Positions 35,376 to 44,857 of a stretch of DNA of 64,000 nt are shown here, one piece after another (positions within the stretch are counted from its first letter, which is position 1; the number at the start of each line of letters is the position of its first letter). Source of the stretch: Parapedobacter sp035556095 (GTDB taxonomy: Bacteria; Bacteroidota; Bacteroidia; Sphingobacteriales; Sphingobacteriaceae); assembly GCF_035556095.1 (NCBI RefSeq), contig NZ_DATMFT010000011.1, positions 62,001 to 126,000 on the forward strand, in the 5' to 3' direction. Under the pieces are notes generated by a model that was given only the letters and a program-made list of their open reading frames with translations, did no database searches and was not told where the DNA came from. Made by a program: the position numbers and the translations under genes.

Positions 35376-36491
35376 TTAAAAGTTCAACATAACATCGGCT
35401 ATCCGCTCCGCACTTTGGCCGTCGCCGTAGACCATAGAGGTGACCGACATACGCCTGAATACCTCATCGTTATCCAACAACTCGGTGGCCGCCGCATATA
35501 TCTGTTCGCTGTCCGTTCCCACAAGCTTTACAGAACCTGAATCGATGGCCTCTGGACGTTCTGAAACATCGCGCATCACCAATACGGGCTTACCCAAGCT
35601 CGGAGCTTCTTCCTGAATACCACCGCTATCAGTAATGATAAAATGCGAACGTAGCATCAGCCAAGTAAAGGCAGGATATCCAAGCGGATCCACCAATATG
35701 ACATTTGGGAGGTTGCCCAATAAGTCGTACACGGGTTTATGTACTTCAGGGTTTAAATGTACAGGAAATACGATAACGATATCATTGCGTAGCGCGATCT
35801 GCTGCAATGCTTGACAGATACCGATAATGCCCTTACCATGGTTTTCCCGACGGTGCGCAGTGACAAGTATGACTCTACCGGCATTACTAATGACCTCATG
35901 TAAGGTTTTTATTTCATCATCTTGATAATAAAGCAGTTTTTCCTTCGCCCAATGCAGGGCATCGATCACCGTATTGCCGGTAACCTGGATTCGCGATGCC
36001 TGTATTCCCTCTTTTATGAGGTTTTCTTTAGCTTTCAGTGTCGGTGCAAAGTGTAAGTGGGCAATACGTCCTGTCATTTGCCTATTTATTTCCTCAGGAA
36101 AAGGGGCATAAGCATTGTATGTTCGAAGGCCAGCCTCTACGTGACAAACAGGAATCTGCTTATAATAAGCTGCTAAGGAAGCGACCATTGCGGTCGTCGT
36201 ATCACCATGTACCAACACATAACCCGGTCGGCTAGCTTCAAGCACTTCCTTCATTTTAAGCAGTACACCCGCAGTCAGTTCGAAAAGATCAGGTTTACTA
36301 CGCATCAGGTCCAAATCATAGTCAGGCACAATTTCAAAAAAAGAAAGCACCTGATCGAGCATATAGCGGTGTTGAGCGGTCACACAAACTTCCAGGAAGA
36401 AGTCATCTTTTCGCTGTTGAATAGCTCTAATCACAGGGGCCATTTTGATGGCCTCCGGTCGAGTACCAAACACAACTAATATTTTTTTCAT
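35376..36491 (-). CDS. wecB: UDP-N-acetylglucosamine 2-epimerase (non-hydrolysing)
   Basis: This 371-residue cytoplasmic enzyme interconverts UDP-GlcNAc and UDP-ManNAc. Landmarks are KILVVFGTRPEAIKMAPVI, VHGDTTTAMVASLAAYY, VTAHRRENHGKGI, and DSGGIQEEAPSLGKPVLVMR followed by SERPEAI. It supplies ManNAc, or a precursor of ManNAcA or related sugars, for the capsule repeat unit. No wecC dehydrogenase is in the window. ATG 36491 is used; the frame also offers a TTG two codons earlier. It starts 2 bp after the upstream GT2 gene. Confidence 0.95.
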   Translation of the reverse strand: MKKILVVFGTRPEAIKMAPVIRAIQQRKDDFFLEVCVTAQHRYMLDQVLSFFEIVPDYDLDLMRSKPDLFELTAGVLLKMKEVLEASRPGYVLVHGDTTTAMVASLAAYYKQIPVCHVEAGLRTYNAYAPFPEEINRQMTGRIAHLHFAPTLKAKENLIKEGIQASRIQVTGNTVIDALHWAKEKLLYYQDDEIKTLHEVISNAGRVILVTAHRRENHGKGIIGICQALQQIALRNDIVIVFPVHLNPEVHKPVYDLLGNLPNVILVDPLGYPAFTWLMLRSHFIITDSGGIQEEAPSLGKPVLVMRDVSERPEAIDSGSVKLVGTDSEQIYAAATELLDNDEVFRRMSVTSMVYGDGQSAERIADVMLNF

Positions 36492-36493
36492 AT

Positions 36494-37393
36494 TCAAGAC
36501 CGTACAATAATACGAAATACTTTAAGGTAATGTCCGTCCCAACGAAAGAGACCTCTTATCAATGTCTGAAAACTCAATATTACCTTAACCGTACAGGCAG
36601 CAATGCGCCCCTGTGTTTTCCTGAAATACAGCTGCCTACTTTTTTCAAACAGCCTGACTTTATCATACCGATATATGTCATCCTTCTTTTTAAAAGAAGC
36701 TCCCTCCAAATGGACGATACGGATCGAAGGAACCAGGACAGAAGAATAGCCACTACGCTTCATCCGATAAGCGAATTCGGTTTCTTCGAAATACATAAAA
36801 AAGTCCTCATCAAACCCGCCCAATTCATTAAACACAGATTTACGGACAAACATATCCGCACCGCAAATATAGTCAACAGCCACGGGCGTGTCGGAATGAT
36901 TAACCCGGCTGATTGCCAATTTTTCGCGATAATACCTTGGATATAACCGCCAAAAACCGAATTGAGAAAAGAGTTCGAAAATCGTAGGAAAGTTCCCATA
37001 GCACACTTGTTGGTTCCCAAAGTCATCTATTAAGTCTCCCCCGCAACACCCCACACCCTGATTTTCCGCATGCTCCATAAAATCAAAAAAAAACTTAGGG
37101 GCATTATCTAACAGGTAAGTGTCTGGATTCAGAAAAAAAAGATACTTCCCTGTTGCTCTTGCGGCTCCGCGGTTATTCGCTCGCCCAAACCCGGCATTTT
37201 CGGATCGTTGGATATATATAATGGAATCCAATTTCCCCAAAACTTCTTTTGAATTGTCCGATGACGCGTTGTCGACGACGATGATTTCGTATGTTAGCGA
37301 GGAACAATATTTGACAATCGACTGGATACAATTTAATGTAAGCCGAGCAGTATTATAATTGACAATAACAAACGATATCTGCAATTCTATCAT
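36494..37393 (-). CDS. Glycosyltransferase family 2
   Basis: This 299-residue enzyme has SFVIVNYNTARLTLNCIQSI, IIVVDNASSDNSKEVL, the D-x-D region KYLFFLNPDTYLLDN and the late GGFDEDFFMYFEETEFAYRM block. These are typical of WcaA/RfbF-like GT2 members that add rhamnose or similar sugars. The sugar is not determinable. It is linked by ATGA overlap to the preceding GT4 gene. Confidence 0.88.
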   Translation of the reverse strand: MIELQISFVIVNYNTARLTLNCIQSIVKYCSSLTYEIIVVDNASSDNSKEVLGKLDSIIYIQRSENAGFGRANNRGAARATGKYLFFLNPDTYLLDNAPKFFFDFMEHAENQGVGCCGGDLIDDFGNQQVCYGNFPTIFELFSQFGFWRLYPRYYREKLAISRVNHSDTPVAVDYICGADMFVRKSVFNELGGFDEDFFMYFEETEFAYRMKRSGYSSVLVPSIRIVHLEGASFKKKDDIYRYDKVRLFEKSRQLYFRKTQGRIAACTVKVILSFQTLIRGLFRWDGHYLKVFRIIVRS

Positions 37394-38499
37394 TGGCTGA
37401 GCTTTTTATCAATCGTTTCGACGATGTCAGGCCACCAAAAATTTTGATAAGCATAATCCTGAATTTGGCCACTAATCGACTCCATTATAGATTCACGTGC
37501 TACAAAATCCTTCAATGCGCTTGTTATTTCTTCAACCCCTTCAAAAGGGACAATTGCACCCAACTCACCGTTTTTTGTAATATCAAATGCAGCAGAAACC
37601 GGCGTCGTGATGATATAACACCCTGATGCCATGGCTTCAAGATATACTAAGGGAAACCCTTCCCAACGAGACGGAAGCACAAAAACTTTCGCCCGGTCGT
37701 AATATGAGACCAATAGCGCCCGATCAGCAACCTCATTGGCACGTATAACCCTGCCTCGCAAACACTCTTCTTCACCTAAAAGGTTATCCAAATAGTCACG
37801 GAAAGCCGGCTCTTCTGCGCCCACCAACATTAATGTCCACTCTGGATAAGCGGGGATAAACTTCAGAAACGCTTCACAGACAAGCTCCGTTGCTTTCTGT
37901 TCGGCACCCAACCTCCCTACGGAAAGAATGACATTAGATTTATCCGCATACTGAATCCTGCTATTTCGCCCTCTGTTCTTATAAAATCCGTTAGGAACGT
38001 ATACCACTTCTTTTCCCATTCGGTGGCTGTGATTTAGGTTTGTACAAATTGGAATGGATTCCGCCGTGACTAAGGAGATGGAACGAAACAGAAAGCGGGC
38101 GAATAAACCACGGATTCCATGGTATTTGAAATTCCTTACACGGTCATCCGCATCAAGCTTGAGATACGTCTGCTTTCTGAATAGACCCAACATTCTAAAC
38201 ATGAACAACAGGACCAGTGTCTCTCTGGAATAGTGATACATCTGTAACACATCATACCTCCTGTGCTCCGATAAAACAAACACCACTAAATTCAGGAAAT
38301 CGTTTTTAAACAATTTCCTTATTTGCCTTATTTTTAGTCCCTTAGCCTCTTGGTTAAGATAGGGGTAATTCCCTTTTCCAAAACAAGCGATTGTACATTC
38401 GTAACCCCTTTCACGGTGTAAAAAGTACGGTATCATGCCAACATCTTTCGCTAGATGAACATTTTCTAATTCGGGGAAAATTGTCAAAAACCTCTTCAT
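37390..38499 (-). CDS. Glycosyltransferase family 4
   Basis: This 369-residue GT-B enzyme has the donor-domain start NVILSVGRLGAEQKATELVC and the E-x7-E motif in LPSRWEGFPLVYLEAMASG. The N-terminal half contains YDVLQMYHYSRETLVLLFMF. Its acceptor and donor are unknown. It lies 13 bp after wzx and overlaps the next GT2 gene by 4 bp. Confidence 0.88.
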   Translation of the reverse strand: MKRFLTIFPELENVHLAKDVGMIPYFLHRERGYECTIACFGKGNYPYLNQEAKGLKIRQIRKLFKNDFLNLVVFVLSEHRRYDVLQMYHYSRETLVLLFMFRMLGLFRKQTYLKLDADDRVRNFKYHGIRGLFARFLFRSISLVTAESIPICTNLNHSHRMGKEVVYVPNGFYKNRGRNSRIQYADKSNVILSVGRLGAEQKATELVCEAFLKFIPAYPEWTLMLVGAEEPAFRDYLDNLLGEEECLRGRVIRANEVADRALLVSYYDRAKVFVLPSRWEGFPLVYLEAMASGCYIITTPVSAAFDITKNGELGAIVPFEGVEEITSALKDFVARESIMESISGQIQDYAYQNFWWPDIVETIDKKLSQ

Positions 38500-38512
38500 C
38501 TGTAAAAAAGCA

Positions 38513-40006
38513 TTACCCTCGAAATAATCGTTTCAGATACCTTCTCTCGTCAAGCCTAAAAACAACAACGAATGTAGCCACAGAAAACACCGCCACACCT
38601 GTATATAAGGTCAAACGTACTACATCGGATAACATGAACGTTATACAATGATCAAATACGTACATGATCCCCACCGTTGAACCGATTAATCCGAAATATT
38701 TAATCGTTTCAAAAAACAATTTCCTGATACGGAATGGAAAGAAAACAAACATTACGATAGCACCAACCGAATGGCCGGTGATGTACGCTACTGGAAAGGC
38801 TATTTCTCCTAAACGTTTCACCAATGCTAGGTTTAAACCTATAGCAATAACTTGGGCGACTACTGCGAAGTATGCATGTTTTTTTCGGTTGTTGGAAGAT
38901 AGCAATGCCATACCGAATGCAAAATACAGGTATACGACAAGAACGCCCCACGCATATAACATTGATAACCTAGTTATCACTTCTAACTCACCTGCTTGTA
39001 TAGAATCTTGACTATAAAATAAATTGACAAAGACATCAGGAATTACCGAAAATACAGCTACAAAAACAGCTATTATCAAAAGTCCCCATTGATAAATCAA
39101 TCGGAAATCACCGAAAAAAGCATCATAATCCTTTTTTATAAAATGCTGAGAAATGGAGGGTACCATAAAAGTCATCAAAATACCCGACAATACCATGATT
39201 AGCATCTCCGAAAACTTCCTGCCATAATCCACCATAGATACCATGCCAATGCCTAGTGTGCTTGCTAAAGACTTCTCGAGAATCGTATTTACCTGGCCTA
39301 GAAAATACGAATAAAAAAACGGCAATGAAAAACCGAAGAAAACCCAAAAGTAGGAAAACCGTAAGGGACCGGCATTCGAAAACAATGCAATTTTTAATCG
39401 GGAGACCTGCCATAACAGCAACGCAGTAAGTAACAAAACCCCCAGATAGTAAGAAATTACCAATGAAAATATTCCAATAACTGGAGCAAGCAATATCAGC
39501 AGGATGATATTGGCCACCGTGCTAATGAATGCCACAACATCTGGGATAACATAAGAATGGTAAGCATTCAACAACCCGGTCAGCAACAGGTTTAGTTGAT
39601 TTAAAAGCAACGCAGGAACGAGCAACAAAAGCATCAGCGACAGTGAGCTTAATGCAGCATCGTCAAAACCAGGTGCCAACAATCTAACAAATAAATCATG
39701 GAAACAAGCGATAAGGACAACTAAGACGACCGATACGATGAATGTATAAAAAAAAAGAGACTTTACCTTCACCAATGCTTGCTGCTCCCCTTCATCTTCA
39801 CGGATAAAGATAAATTTCGTCCGAAAAATCTCATTCAATGGGCCCCATAATGCCGCATCTAATACGATGATGCCATTCAAAGCAAGCAACCATACATCCC
39901 GCCACACCGATGTACCGAAGTACTTAGCAGACAACCATAAGCTTAAAATCGATAAGACGATCTTGGCAAACCTTAAGACGAATAGAAAGCTTATTTTCTT
40001 TACCAC
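38513..40006 (-). CDS. Wzx-type oligosaccharide flippase
   Basis: This 497-residue inner-membrane protein of the MVF/MATE superfamily has about 12-14 hydrophobic helices. The first is FLFVLRFAKIVLSILSLWLS, and the last pair ends LTLYTGVAVFSVATFVVVF. It would flip lipid-linked repeat units to the periplasm. There is no ATG at the 5' end; the start is GTG 40006, 13 bp after the methyltransferase stop. With the EpsG and Wzz proteins it defines a Wzx/Wzy-dependent pathway. Confidence 0.85.
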   Translation of the reverse strand: MVKKISFLFVLRFAKIVLSILSLWLSAKYFGTSVWRDVWLLALNGIIVLDAALWGPLNEIFRTKFIFIREDEGEQQALVKVKSLFFYTFIVSVVLVVLIACFHDLFVRLLAPGFDDAALSSLSLMLLLLVPALLLNQLNLLLTGLLNAYHSYVIPDVVAFISTVANIILLILLAPVIGIFSLVISYYLGVLLLTALLLWQVSRLKIALFSNAGPLRFSYFWVFFGFSLPFFYSYFLGQVNTILEKSLASTLGIGMVSMVDYGRKFSEMLIMVLSGILMTFMVPSISQHFIKKDYDAFFGDFRLIYQWGLLIIAVFVAVFSVIPDVFVNLFYSQDSIQAGELEVITRLSMLYAWGVLVVYLYFAFGMALLSSNNRKKHAYFAVVAQVIAIGLNLALVKRLGEIAFPVAYITGHSVGAIVMFVFFPFRIRKLFFETIKYFGLIGSTVGIMYVFDHCITFMLSDVVRLTLYTGVAVFSVATFVVVFRLDERRYLKRLFRG

Positions 40007-40019
40007 AACAGGGAAACGA

Positions 40020-40781
40020 TTACCGTTGCAATTCCAATTTATAGTCCAGATTTTCGATAATCACGTTCTCTCCCTTCATGGCGAAGGTATATCGTGGTAA
40101 AGCAGCGTTGATTGCCTCAAAAAAAGACCGAGAACAACCACTCTTGTCAGCGTCATGTAATTCTATTACAATAGTCTTTACCCTTCCCAACCACTCATGG
40201 CTATCACCCTCAAACAACTCTTTTTCACTGGATTCGATATCGAGTTTCAAAACATCTACGTATTCAATGTCATACTTATGGAATAATGACTGCATTGACA
40301 TCGCTTTTATATCCCCATTTTCAACGTCCTCTTCAACAACTACTCCCCATTTTTCGGCATTAGGCTTATTGTAGGTTTTCAATACCGAATCATACTTCCA
40401 CAGTCCAGCTTGCTCACTATAAATCTCATCATACATTACGGTATTTTTTTTCAAGATACCGAAGTTCTCGCTGTCTGGCTCAATACAGATAATCTTTGCA
40501 TTGGGATATTTGTTTTTCATGAATATCGCAAAAAGCCCCACATTTGCTCCCCCATCGATAATGACGCTTGGATTACCAAATTCGATATCATAATGACCAT
40601 TATAGAATACTTGGTAAAATACATCAATATCCGACGTATTAGCTCGCAATGAAAATGGATGTTTAACCGATGCCAGTTTAATGCAATCAACACGACCTGT
40701 CTTCACCTGAAAATATAACTTCAGACCAGGCCATAAGCCGTATCGTATACAAAAACTAACAAGCAATTTGATTCTTTCCAT
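40020..40781 (-). CDS. FkbM-family methyltransferase
   Basis: This 253-residue SAM-dependent enzyme contains the FkbM core: SVIIDGGANVGLFAIFMKNK (SAM loop), IICIEPDSENFGIL, and YVDVLKLDIESSEKELFEG. In polysaccharide loci FkbM enzymes O-methylate sugars. It is the first gene of the capsule operon, with its own good promoter 62 bp upstream. The start is ATG 40781 (MERIKLLVSF), not the TTG three codons upstream. Confidence 0.86.
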   Translation of the reverse strand: MERIKLLVSFCIRYGLWPGLKLYFQVKTGRVDCIKLASVKHPFSLRANTSDIDVFYQVFYNGHYDIEFGNPSVIIDGGANVGLFAIFMKNKYPNAKIICIEPDSENFGILKKNTVMYDEIYSEQAGLWKYDSVLKTYNKPNAEKWGVVVEEDVENGDIKAMSMQSLFHKYDIEYVDVLKLDIESSEKELFEGDSHEWLGRVKTIVIELHDADKSGCSRSFFEAINAALPRYTFAMKGENVIIENLDYKLELQR

Positions 40782-40842
40782 TGTGGTCAATTACCGTATT
40801 TTGAAATAAAATACTTTCGGTCATTCCTTAAAGCATCGGAAA

Positions 40843-40872
40843 CAAAGGTACGCTTATTGACTAATATAACAA
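40843..40872 (-). promoter_or_regulatory. Promoter of the capsule operon
   Basis: On the minus strand TTG (40872-40870), a 19-bp spacer and TACCTTTG (40850-40843) match the Bacteroidota consensus. Transcription near 40836 gives a leader of about 55 nt and could cover the 11.3 kb from the FkbM gene to 29459, where gaps between genes are at most 51 bp. Confidence 0.65.
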
Positions 40873-40934
40873 TCAGGCGAAAAACCATTAGCATAGCAGA
40901 ACGTTAACATGAAGCACATCAATAATTTTTAACA

Positions 40935-42365
40935 ATGCAAAAATCCATAACTAATTTCAACGCCTACCTCAACGGCAAATTCGTTAAGGGCCGGAAAACC
41001 TTTGATGTCATCAACCCCGCCACAGGTAATACAATCGCTTCGGTACCCGACCTCACCGTGACCGACTGTAAAAAAGCAATCAACTACGCCCACAACGCAT
41101 GGCCAGCCTGGCGCAACACCGACGTAACCCAACGCAGCCACATCGTACGGAAATGGTACGATCTCATCATAGCACATAAGCAGCAACTGGCGCGCACCAT
41201 GACCATGGAGAGCGGCAAGCCGCTGTCCGAAAGCCTCGCCGAGGTGGATTACGGTGCTTCATTCGTCGAATGGTTTGCCGAAGAGGCTAAGCGGGCCTAT
41301 GGCGAAACTGTCCCCGCGCCAAAAACAGGCCAGCGGATCGTTACCATCCGCCAGTCGGTGGGCGTTGTGGCAGCAATCACGCCGTGGAACTTCCCGCTCG
41401 CCATGATTACGCGGAAGGTAGCACCCGCCCTGGCCAGCGGCTGCACCGTGGTCTTACGACCGGCATCGCAAACACCGCTTACGGCATTGGCCCTAGCCAA
41501 ACTAGCCCATGAGGCGGGCTTCCCGATCGGTGTGTTCAACGTCATAACCGGCAAAGACAGCAAAGGCATGGGCGAGGAACTGACAACCAACGAGCGCGTG
41601 CGTAAGATATCATTTACGGGCTCTACGGAAGTGGGGCGCGCACTGATGGAGAACGCCGCTGGTACAGTTAAAAAAGTTTCGTTTGAACTGGGCGGGAATG
41701 CACCGTTCCTCGTATTCGATGATGCCGACATCGATGCTGCCGTAAGCGGGGCAATCACCGCAAAATTCCGTAATTCGGGCCAAACGTGCGTAGCGGTAAA
41801 CCGATTCTATGTACAGGACGCCGCATTTGATGCATTCGCCAACAAATTAACTGCGGCCGTCAAGAAGTTGAAAGTCGGCAACGGCCTCGATGAGGGCGTA
41901 CAAGTGGGACCACTCATCAGTAAAGACGGACTGGACAAAGTAAAAGCGCACGTGAAAGACGCACTAGACGGAGGGGCTGACCTCCTTACCGGCGGCAGGG
42001 CAAAGAAAGGCCTTTTTTACCAACCTACCGTGCTGACTAATTTGGCTGCAACGGCATTGATCGCCCACGAAGAAACCTTCGGCCCGGTTTGCGCCTTGTT
42101 TCGCTTCAAGACAGAAGCGGAAGGTATTGCCAAAGCAAATGACACCGAATTCGGCTTGGCGGCCTACTTTTACAGCCGGGATGTCAACCGCTGTTGGCGT
42201 GTGGCCGAACAGCTGGAATCGGGTATGGTAGGCGTCAACACGGGGTTGGTCTCCAATGCGGCCGCGCCGTTTGGCGGGGTCAAACAATCTGGTATCGGCC
42301 GCGAGGGCTCCAAGCATGGATTGGATGAATATATGGAAATCAAATATCTTTGTTTTAGCGAATAA
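40935..42365 (+). CDS. NAD(P)-dependent succinate-semialdehyde-type dehydrogenase
   Basis: This 476-residue ALDH-superfamily enzyme oxidises an aldehyde to the acid. Its catalytic Cys285 lies in FRNSGQTCVAVNRFY and the general base Glu251 in SFELGGNAPF. The cofactor site shows ITPWNFPLAMITRKVAPALA and FTGSTEVGRAL. The sequence is of the GabD class (succinate or glutarate semialdehyde), but the local context (LacI regulator, SusCD operon) could indicate a sugar-derived aldehyde. It lies 245 bp upstream of lacI, and a partial copy of the putative LacI operator (AACGTT 40900-40905) is in its upstream region. Confidence 0.88.
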   Translation: MQKSITNFNAYLNGKFVKGRKTFDVINPATGNTIASVPDLTVTDCKKAINYAHNAWPAWRNTDVTQRSHIVRKWYDLIIAHKQQLARTMTMESGKPLSESLAEVDYGASFVEWFAEEAKRAYGETVPAPKTGQRIVTIRQSVGVVAAITPWNFPLAMITRKVAPALASGCTVVLRPASQTPLTALALAKLAHEAGFPIGVFNVITGKDSKGMGEELTTNERVRKISFTGSTEVGRALMENAAGTVKKVSFELGGNAPFLVFDDADIDAAVSGAITAKFRNSGQTCVAVNRFYVQDAAFDAFANKLTAAVKKLKVGNGLDEGVQVGPLISKDGLDKVKAHVKDALDGGADLLTGGRAKKGLFYQPTVLTNLAATALIAHEETFGPVCALFRFKTEAEGIAKANDTEFGLAAYFYSRDVNRCWRVAEQLESGMVGVNTGLVSNAAAPFGGVKQSGIGREGSKHGLDEYMEIKYLCFSE

Positions 42366-42532
42366 TTTCGGCTATCGGCACCTACTTTTTTCCGCTCGTT
42401 AACCTGTAGTTGTCTTTTACCCAAGGTGAAAGACCCGATTTCAGCTGAAATAACGACAACTTGCTGAAGGTTCTAAAAAAATCAGAAACACATCTGCCTT
42501 GGAATGAGTTAGGAAGTTTACCGTAGTTTTCA

Positions 42533-42550
42533 TACTTTAGAACGTTGTAA
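42533..42550 (+). promoter_or_regulatory. Candidate operator over the lacI promoter
   Basis: The palindrome TTAGAACGTTGTAA (42537-42550, form TTnnAACGTTnnAA) overlaps a -7-like TACTTTAG (42533-42540). A second copy of the same form lies at 51644-51657 upstream of susC. A central CG in a palindrome is typical of LacI-family operators. Confidence 0.45.
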
Positions 42551-42610
42551 CGACAATTATGGCGTCAGCGGAGTGAAAACTATTTTTTTAAGCAGGTACT
42601 AATTAGCAAC

Positions 42611-43618
42611 ATGTCCAGTAAACCGATTACAATAAAGGACCTCGCGTCCCGACTGCAGCTCTCTGTGTCCACCGTGTCCAAGGCGTTGAATGATCACCCG
42701 AATATTCACGAGAGCACAAAAAATCGCGTAAGGAAACTAGCGACAGAGCTCAATTACGTTCCAAACCGGGCTGCAATCTATTTTAAGCAACGTAGATCCT
42801 TTACATTGGGCATCATTGTTCCCAGTCTGATGGATCACTTCTATACCATTGCACTGGACGGTTTTGAAAAAATCGCTTCATCTCATGGTTACAATGTAAT
42901 CGTTGGCCAAAGCCATGAAAGCTTTACCCGCGAAGCCGAGCTCGTGTCTGTGATGCAATCGAGTTCAATCGACGGCCTGCTTATTTCGGTATCCAAAGAG
43001 ACAAAAGAATTCGAACATCTTAACAGGCTAGAACACGCCGATATACCCGTTGTCTATTTTGCCAGGAAACCCCAAATCCCGTGTTACAGCGTCGTTAGTG
43101 ACGTTTATTCGGCAGCCATTGAGGCGGTATCCCTGTTCGTAGCCCGTGGTCATCACCACATTGGGTATCTAAATGGTCCCCGTTCATGGTCTACCAGCAA
43201 AGGCCGTCTACTAGGTTACCGTGATGGCCTTTTGCGCAATAACATTCCATTTGAGCGGTCTCTGGTCAAAGAAACCGACCTGAGTGCTGCGCAAACCGAT
43301 GCTGCCGTCAGCGAGCTCCTCGGCCAGGTACCTGCACCTACCGCCATCTTGTGCTTCAAGGACTATATCATGCTGGACGTCATCAAATGCCTCCGTCAAC
43401 GTTTCCCCGACAAAGTCAGTCCCGTAGAACTTATTGGTTTTGGCGCACTGCCCTTCTTCGATTACATCAACCATCCCCCATTAGCCTCCGTGCAGGAACA
43501 GCCGTATATGATTGGCGAAAAAGCAGCTGAACTGCTGCTCGACCTTATAAAATACCCAGACAAACAACGGACGGTAAAACAACTTTCATTTCCATGTTCC
43601 TTAAAAATCTTCGAATAA
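42611..43618 (+). CDS. LacI-family transcriptional regulator
   Basis: This 335-residue regulator has a LacI helix-turn-helix with hinge at residues 5-55 (TIKDLASRLQLSVSTVSKAL, then NYVPNRAA). A periplasmic-binding-protein-like sensor domain follows (FTLGIIVPSLMDHFYTIALD; SSSIDGLLISVSKE; ELIGFGALPFFDYINHPPLA). It would bind a sugar or sugar phosphate in the cytoplasm. It is convergent with the SusC-SusD-lipoprotein operon, sharing a bidirectional terminator, and is its most likely regulator. Confidence 0.92.
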   Translation: MSSKPITIKDLASRLQLSVSTVSKALNDHPNIHESTKNRVRKLATELNYVPNRAAIYFKQRRSFTLGIIVPSLMDHFYTIALDGFEKIASSHGYNVIVGQSHESFTREAELVSVMQSSSIDGLLISVSKETKEFEHLNRLEHADIPVVYFARKPQIPCYSVVSDVYSAAIEAVSLFVARGHHHIGYLNGPRSWSTSKGRLLGYRDGLLRNNIPFERSLVKETDLSAAQTDAAVSELLGQVPAPTAILCFKDYIMLDVIKCLRQRFPDKVSPVELIGFGALPFFDYINHPPLASVQEQPYMIGEKAAELLLDLIKYPDKQRTVKQLSFPCSLKIFE

Positions 43619-43676
43619 GCCAGCTATCTTTTACTAACCTACCCAATTGATCTGTAGGTTAGTGAAAGAAGGCTGG
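43619..43676. terminator. Bidirectional terminator between lacI and the DUF4998 gene
   Basis: Arms 43619-43642 and 43654-43676 form a long hairpin with a perfect 10-bp ACTAACCTAC/GTAGGTTAGT core, an A/T-rich middle and an outer CCAGC/GCTGG clamp. The 11-nt loop is 43643-43653. It lies directly after both convergent stops. Confidence 0.7.
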
Positions 43677-43682
43677 AGGCTG

Positions 43683-44831
43683 TTAATAGCGGTAAACACC
43701 GATCTCAGCCAAGGCGATGTTCTTGCCCCCGTCATGCGCATCTTTGGCAATCATTTGGAAATACCTGGCGTTAACGGGTGCATCAACATCAAAGAACTGT
43801 TTCTCCGCAACATTGGCCAACTCTCTGTTCCCATGGCTCTGCCATGTTTCCCCATCTTCACTGGTCTGAAATTCGACATTTTTCGCACGGGAAGCGGCAG
43901 ATAGCCGGGAAATGATGGCGAAACCTTCGATACCTTCTTGCATTTCACCCATATCCACAGTAATTGTGTGCGGGAACTCGGTTTGCGGATTGATTTGATT
44001 CACCCACAAGGTTTCCGGATCCCCGTCGATTGCATTGCTAGACGGACGATAACTGGCTCCTGAACGCGTGTCAAAACTAGACGCAGTAGCCGTCCAATCA
44101 ATCTTAGGCAATTCAATTGGATCACCCTTTAGGCGAGTGATTTCCGCGGTAAAATATTCGGTGTAAAAAGTGTCTATCGCAATGGGCGATGGTAAATATA
44201 CCGTCCTGTAGCGCAACGGCACCGTATAGTTAGCGTCCGTGAGGTACAAGAGCTCCCGCTCTGGCAAGACAGTGATCACCTGTTCATTACCATCCAGATC
44301 CACGTACACCAGTTCCGAAAACACACCTTCCTCACTGGCATTCGCACCCCAATTCACCGTTACACTGTCCCGCTTCGAGGTGGCCTGATTAATAGGCCTC
44401 ACTAACAGCGAGCGCTCGTAATCATCACCATAAGAACTGGCGTTCACTTCCGTTTTAACCGATCGGTTACCCAAATCATCGTAAACATAAATCTCAAACA
44501 GATACGAACCTTCTGGCAGGTTATTGATTAGGACATCGACGGTGTCGTTTGGTGGATTTTTGAGATCTACGATCATGGAGTCTGCACGGTCGTTCCAATA
44601 AATGTGTGCCCTGGCTGTTTTTGGATCCGGCGCAGCAGGCCATGAAAGTTGGATCCGGTCCCTACCAGGATGCACCTTCAGTGAATCACCTGGAGTTGCC
44701 GCATAGATAATGCGCCCATCCTTGATAAAATCCTTATACGTTTCGTCCATTTTACCGCATCCTGCCAGCCACACGCCAGCAAGCAGCAATGCTGCAAATA
44801 GCAGTCCGATGTTTTGATTGTTACGTTCCAT
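43683..44831 (-). CDS. DUF4998 / F5/8 type C (discoidin) surface lipoprotein
   Basis: This 382-residue lipoprotein has the lipobox VWLAGCGK. After it come a DUF4998-type N-terminal region with fibronectin-like strands (about 45-250; RIQLSWPAAPDPKTARAHIY) and a C-terminal F5/8 type C domain (about 255-380; AIDGDPETLWVNQINPQTEF, NARYFQMIAKDAHDGGKNIA). It likely binds glycan at the cell surface for the adjacent SusCD pair. ATG 44831 places the signal peptide best. An ATG at 44861, overlapping the upstream stop as ATGA, would add ten residues and is a real alternative. Confidence 0.8.
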   Translation of the reverse strand: MERNNQNIGLLFAALLLAGVWLAGCGKMDETYKDFIKDGRIIYAATPGDSLKVHPGRDRIQLSWPAAPDPKTARAHIYWNDRADSMIVDLKNPPNDTVDVLINNLPEGSYLFEIYVYDDLGNRSVKTEVNASSYGDDYERSLLVRPINQATSKRDSVTVNWGANASEEGVFSELVYVDLDGNEQVITVLPERELLYLTDANYTVPLRYRTVYLPSPIAIDTFYTEYFTAEITRLKGDPIELPKIDWTATASSFDTRSGASYRPSSNAIDGDPETLWVNQINPQTEFPHTITVDMGEMQEGIEGFAIISRLSAASRAKNVEFQTSEDGETWQSHGNRELANVAEKQFFDVDAPVNARYFQMIAKDAHDGGKNIALAEIGVYRY

Positions 44832-44857
44832 AGCGTTCTTCGTTAATTTACGCGTTA

